Source: Plotosus lineatus
Taxonomy: Eukaryota > Chordata > Actinopteri > Siluriformes > Plotosidae
Direction of reading: 5' to 3'
DNA length: 64,000 nt
Assembly: GCA_024760905.1 (NCBI GenBank)
Contig: CM045734.1
Span: 42,857,064-42,921,063, forward strand
Shown here: one piece after another, positions 59,690-64,000 of the stretch
How the letters are laid out: every line of letters starts with the position of its first letter
How positions within the stretch are numbered: position 1 is the first letter of the stretch
Position numbers and translations under genes: made by a program
The notes under the pieces: model-generated
Told to the model about the DNA's origin: nothing
The model's input: only the letters and a program-made list of their open reading frames with translations
The model's database searches: none

Positions 59690-60700
59690 TATCTAAAATA
59701 AAAAAAATAATAATAAAATAAAAAAAAAAAAAGTGAAATATAGTATAAATGATGAAAGATAATTATACAACAAACAAAATTTGACTTTCACTACACAGGA
59801 TGATTTCTGTGCATGCCTCCCAAACAACTTGTTGGCATCTATATGGCGCCTGATGGTTGTTTTGGAGACTTTGTGACCCCACGACGCTAACATTTCCTGC
59901 AATTCTTTAACAGGGAGCTTTGGATAACATTTTATTTCTCTCACCATCGTCCTCAAAACAAAACAACCTTGCGTCGTCATCCAGGCCTGTTTACCACCGT
60001 TCCAGTTGTTTTAAACTTCTGAATGATTCCTCTGACAGTAGATATGAGGAGATGCAAATGAGCGGCTATTTTCTTGAGCCATGATTTGTGAAGGTCAACA
60101 CACATCTGCCTTAATTGAATGGTGTGTTCCTTTGTCTTTCCCATGTTGAAGAGCGGGGCAGTGGTGATCTAGTGGTATAAGTCACTGGATCGCTGATCCA
60201 AAGGTTAGGGGTTCGAGTCCCACTTTCCACAAGGTTGTCACTGTCCCCCCAGTGCAGCTCACTGGGTTATCAAAGGCCAGCCATGTTGCTCACTGTCTAT
60301 GGTGTGAGGCATGTAAAAGAACCATTGCTGACTTTCGCCAAGAGTAGGCTGCAAAGCCGTCAGCGTGTTTCCGCCCTGCGATGGCCTGGCGAGCTGTCAG
60401 GGTGTACTCTGCCCTCGCCCGGAGTCGGCTGGGATGGGCGCCAGCCTCCCCGTGACCCTAATTAGGATTAAGCGGTTACAGAAAATGAACTGATGATGAT
60501 GAACTGAAGTTGAATAGTGGATAGGAGGAATGGCCTCCGTGTCATGTCATATTTATACCGCAGGGAAACAGGAAGTGATGAATTACTAATTAAATGTTCC
60601 TAGATACTCGGATCTGTAGAAATGACAGAAATACTTGAATTAAATTTATTTTCTACAAATTGCTAGGGTTGCCAGTTATAGTGGAATGGGTGATTTTTTT
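59690..60700 (-). mobile_element. Tc1-like transposon fragment with nested SINE-A
   Basis: The minus strand starts at a methionine near 60143 (MGKTKEHTIQ). 59980-59800 reads REIKCYPKLPVKELQEMLAS, HKVSKTTIRRHIDANKLFGR, a Tc1 transposase N-terminal region. The catalytic part is missing. 60520-60700 (gggaaacaggaagtgatg, gttgccagttatagtgg) fits the terminal region of the same family. A SINE-A sits at the start-codon end. Confidence 0.7.
60154..60508 (+). mobile_element. SINE-A nested in Tc1-like element
   Basis: Full-length copy with L2-type tail. Flanked by gttgaagag (60145-60153) and gttgaatag (60509-60517). Confidence 0.87.
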
Positions 60701-61107
60701 TGTTTGTTTGTTTTTGTTTTTCTTTCTTTTTCATGAAAAAAATTATTATTTCTTGGTCGGGGATTTGTTTTTCCCTTAAAATTCACTTGAGTCAAGGATT
60801 TAATTTTTGTACCAATTTCGGTGTGAGAGTAGCTTCTGCAATAAAAATGTGATTTATTTTAAGGCTTTTAACACATCTTACGCAGGTGTGTCAATTATGG
60901 AGGGCTGTGTACACCCGACTTTACTGCTCTTACTAAATTAGATGTGAAATGTTGTTGACTAAATCAGTAATGTAACAATTCTGCTCATCAGATTAGTAAT
61001 TAGGATTGATTTATTATGAGGATGCATATTGCAGTTAAAGTAGTATGCCCTTGTGTTGATGTTCCAATTATCTTTTATTGATTATAATATTTAAAACTGA
61101 ACATTTC
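60701..61107 (+). other. edil3: Plain intron
   Basis: Nothing recognisable. Confidence 0.4.
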
Positions 61108-61110
61108 TGG

Positions 61111-61479
61111 GGGCAGTGGTGGTCTAGTGGTATAGGGCGCTGGATCGCTGATCCAAAGGTTGAGAGTTCGAGTCCCACTCTCCACAAGGTTGTCACTGAC
61201 AACCCCCCCCCCCCCCCCCCATCCCTCCCAGTGCAGATAACTGGGTTATCAAAGGCCGGCCATGTCTCTCCCTGTCTATGGTGTGAAGCATGTTAAAGAA
61301 CCATTGCTGACTTTCGACAAGAGGAGCTGCAAAGCCGTCAGTATGTTTCCGCCCTGCGATGGCCTGGCGAGCTGTCCAGGGTGTACTCTGCCCTCGCCCG
61401 GAGTCGGCTGGGATGGGTGCTAACCTTCCCGCGACTCTAATTAGGATTAAGCGGTTACAGAAAATGATGAACTGAACTG
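61111..61479 (+). mobile_element. SINE-A, full length, L2-type tail
   Basis: Intact head (gtggtctagtggtatagg, agttcgagtcc), body and tail ending gaactgaactg. A C-run of about 18 (61203-61220) separates head and body. No clear duplication at the ends. Confidence 0.9.
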
Positions 61480-61974
61480 CATTTAATACCATAGTACAGT
61501 CCTGTTGGTTTTGTTTGGTACAGTTGTATGAAGTGGGTGTTTGTTAAATTGATAAATTCTAAATGTCTTTGATTATGGTTTACCTAGCTTGATTCTCAGT
61601 GCAGTGTATATTAACATTTGAATGTAGAAATCTTGGTTTACGTGTCGTTATATAATACAATATAATGATGTTATTATGCATTTACAGAATAGAATACATG
61701 CACCTTGATGTTATTGCTGTTGTATTTTACCGTATCTGTACCTTTTAATGTGATTATTTGTTTTTCAGGCCATATTTCTTCACGTCTCCTATTTGTGACA
61801 GTTGTCATGACCAGACCCCCATTCCAAAGAAATTGAATAGCCCTGTCATAAACATATGCAAATGTGAACAATTTTCCTCTAATAATTTCTATGAGTGTAT
61901 ATTATTGATAGCCTACCAAAGAGACCTGTCTTTGTCACCCCTTTGTAGTGTGTAGGGGTTGTAGCACCAGAAAG
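61480..61974 (+). other. edil3: Plain intron
   Basis: Nothing recognisable. Confidence 0.4.
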
Positions 61975-61991
61975 TCTTTACTTTGCACATT

Positions 61992-62347
61992 GTCTGTCTG
62001 TCTTCCTTTCGGCTTTTTCCCTTTTACTCGGGAGTCGCCACAGCGAATCATCTGATTCGCACGTTTTGATTTGGCAGAGGTTTTTACGTCGGATGCCCTT
62101 CCTGTCACAACCCTTTTTAGCAAGGGACAGAAACACGCTGACGGCTTTGCAGCTACTCTTTACCAAAGTCAACAATGGTTCTTTTACATGCCTCTCACCA
62201 TAGACAGTGACAGACATGGCCCGCCTTTGATAACCCAGTTAGCTGCACTGGGGGGGACAGTGACAACCTTGTGGAGAGTGGGACTCGAACCCCCAACCTT
62301 TGGATCAGCGATCCAGTGCCCTATACCACTAGACCACCACTGCCCCT
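61992..62347 (-). mobile_element. SINE-A, full length, RTE-type tail, perfect TSD
   Basis: Minus-strand copy from head (62347) to tail (61992). The tail reads cttgctaaaaagggttgtga, gaagggcatccgacgt, gcgaatcagatgattcgctg and ends in (gaca)n. Flanked by a perfect 17-base duplication tctttactttgcacatt (61975-61991, 62348-62364). It is the best reference copy of the RTE-tailed subtype. Confidence 0.95.
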
Positions 62348-62364
62348 TCTTTACTTTGCACATT

Positions 62365-63090
62365 CTGGCTCCAAATTTAACAACATGGTAGAGATATTTG
62401 AGTTCATTTCTTTAAAATAGAAAACAGTGTATCCCCATTCTCATTTTTCTTCCGTCGATAGTTGAGAACCTTGATTCTGAATGCTTCTTGTAGATCTGCT
62501 AACAAAACATTTCAGGAAGCTGATGGAAAGCTCGGCAAATGAGCTCAATGTCTCCGCTAATCAATTTTTCATCACACTTCCTCTCACAGGGACCACAAAC
62601 ATAAAACTTGATGCTATGTCAGTAAAAAAAAGCAGTCAGAAGCAGACTGTGCAAGTTGTGGATCTGGTGTTTGTGATGCACAGAGCTGAGCCTGACACAG
62701 TGAGGACCCACCACAGTTGTCTTTTATTCTTTCTGTTAATATACTTCAGGCTGTCTGGATGCTAAAAATAAATAAATAAATACAATGAAATGGAGATGTC
62801 TTTGAAGCCCACTGGAAAACTTTGTTTTCCAACAGCCCACCTGTTTGTTTGTTTGTTTGTTTGCTTTTCCCCCTTTTGTTTCATGTGAACTTTTCTCCTG
62901 TCTTCATATGCAGGTTATACAAATAGAAGTGAAAATTGTTCACATGTCTTCAAGTGTAAAACTTTTATCACACATGAAAGCCTCACAGTAGGAGAAACAG
63001 ATCTATCTATCCAACCATCCATCCACCTGTCCAGCGTGCCACCATATGCTTCATCAATTAAAAAAAACCAAAAGTCTAGAAACAAAACAA
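62365..63090 (+). other. edil3: Low-repeat intron
   Basis: 62480-62700 looks unique with balanced composition. A short frame there has no known domain. Confidence 0.4.
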
Positions 63091-63094
63091 TAGT

Positions 63095-63192
63095 GTGAAC
63101 GTGCAAGCTCCATACAGAAAAACATTCATCAAGTCTGGGACTTGATCCTAGAACCTCCTTGCTGTGAGGTGAAGCTGCTAACCACATCACCA
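63095..63192 (-). mobile_element. SINE-B head fragment
   Basis: Complement of head and body: gtgcaagctccatacag, gggacttgatcctagaacc, gctaaccacatcacc. Confidence 0.6.
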
Positions 63193-63234
63193 GCCAACTA
63201 CCCTAATTATCAACCTAAATTAATATTTTACTTA

Positions 63235-63515
63235 AATGTACATTTTCTGAACCGCTTCATCATAATTAAGGTGTTGGGGAAGTTGGCGCCAATCTCAGCC
63301 GACATTGGGCAGAAATACACTGATGGCAGTCCAACGGTCTACTTTTTCAAACCACAACAATGCTTCTTTTACATGCTCTCACCACAGATGGTGAGTGGCA
63401 TGGCTGGCCTTTGATAACCCACCAGGGCAGCAGTCACAACTCTGTGATAATGAGTCTGGAACCCCTGACCTTCAGATCAGTAAACCATGGAGCCATCATA
63501 GCTCCAAAACCAGTA
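63235..63515 (-). mobile_element. SINE-A, diverged
   Basis: Tail complement ctgaaccgcttcatcataat, body ggcctttgataaccc, degraded head complement. An old copy. Confidence 0.7.
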
Positions 63516-63869
63516 TTTTTAATTTATTTATTTTTAATAAATAAATTATATTTTCAAGTGATTTATATCAGAGGCTTTGGAAATTGATTTATGTCAGTGG
63601 CTTACTAAGTTTTCGTTATCTCCCATATGTGGAATGTGTACTATAGTACATTCTTCAGTAGCAACCCCAAATTAATAATATTAACCCCTGAAAAGCCACA
63701 CCAAGAAAAAAGCAACAGCATTTTTTATTTTTTTTTTTATCAGTTTTGGCAATAACATTTTTTTTTGTTGTTGTTGTTGTTGTTCAAGCAACCCCATATA
63801 CAGTATTGTTTTACATACACACCGCTACCAAACAGTTAAGATGGGTAAATAAAACTCATTGATGTGTTC
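63516..63869 (+). other. edil3: Plain intron
   Basis: T-rich with a (GTT)n run near 63765. Nothing recognisable. Confidence 0.4.
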
Positions 63870-63871
63870 TA

Positions 63872-63955
63872 GGGGCAGTGGTGGCCTGTTGATAGGGTGC
63901 TGTATTCCTGATCCTGTGTTTGGTCTCCTCCCACGGAAGAGTCACTTAAGCATAA
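63872..63955 (+). mobile_element. SINE-A/SINE-B hybrid fragment
   Basis: Starts ggggcagtggtggcctgttg (SINE-A head), then after the B-box region jumps to ggtctcctcccacgg (SINE-B body). Confidence 0.5.
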
Positions 63956-64000
63956 ACTACTGAAGCAATTATTTCCCGCTATAATAGAATGGCATCGAAA

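Larger units (their letters stand above)
37039..64000 (+). other. edil3: EDIL3 intron, continues past window
   Basis: At least 27 kb of intron after the donor gtgaga. It is the most transposon-dense part of the window and holds all the deep nests. The next coding exon is outside the window. Confidence 0.8.

Noticed and set aside
61111..61479. Frames through SINE copies as genes (for example 60235-60465, 48902-49117, 61193-61492)
   Set aside because: The same peptides recur at every SINE-A copy and come from the repeat, not from a gene.
37039..64000. Final EDIL3 C2 exon
   Set aside because: I looked for the VFQGN and closing-cysteine region on the plus strand and found none; it is probably beyond the window.

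Overview
The window reads as intronic DNA of a ray-finned fish, most likely a teleost. The only host protein-coding gene I can support is a plus-strand EDIL3 orthologue (EGF-like repeats and discoidin I-like domains 3). Four exons are visible at 2707-2862, 3408-3552, 6376-6560 and 36883-37038. They join in frame and encode the second half of discoidin domain C1 and the first two thirds of C2. The EGF repeats and the start of C1 lie upstream of the window. The last part of C2 lies downstream, so everything after 37039 is one intron of at least 27 kb. The fish assignment rests on the EDIL3 sequence, on abundant Tc1-like elements, RTE-clade LINEs and tRNA-derived SINEs with L2-type tails, and on dense (CA)n and (AT)n microsatellites.

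The remaining ~63 kb is intron, and a large share of it is transposable elements. The main groups are: (1) SINE-A, a tRNA-headed SINE whose A and B boxes read gtggtctagtggta and ggttcgagtcc; (2) SINE-B, a second tRNA-headed SINE sharing an L2-type 3' tail with SINE-A; (3) SINE-C and SINE-D, with two copies and one copy; (4) an RTE/BovB-type LINE with seven or more fragments, including a ~4.4 kb inverted pair at 50010-54447; (5) fragments of other LINEs at 4290-5434, 8211-8745, 21140-21472 and 24386-25140; (6) Tc1-like transposons at 6900-8031, 41559-45209, 46941-47480 and 59690-60700; (7) pogo/Tigger-like elements and short derivatives with TA target duplications; and (8) hAT elements with 8-bp target duplications.

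Layout: 1-6560 holds three exons, SINEs, an internally deleted RTE and a LINE 3' end. 6561-36882 is one ~30 kb intron; 8.7-9.5, 11.8-13.5, 16.5-18.1, 19.35-20.85 and 26.4-28.0 kb look largely repeat-free and are the best places for conserved non-coding elements. 37-64 kb is the next intron and is dominated by nested transposons.

The most interesting system is SINE-A. The same tRNA head and body occur with two different 3' tails, one L2-like and one built from the 5' end plus the 3' end of the RTE LINE found in the same window. Copies of both kinds have target-site duplications, several are 5'-truncated, and an internally deleted RTE at 3671-4112 has the same 5'-plus-3' architecture as the second tail. 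This looks like a SINE family that has switched or shared LINE partners. No CRISPR array, operon, functional RNA gene or endogenous virus was recognised.
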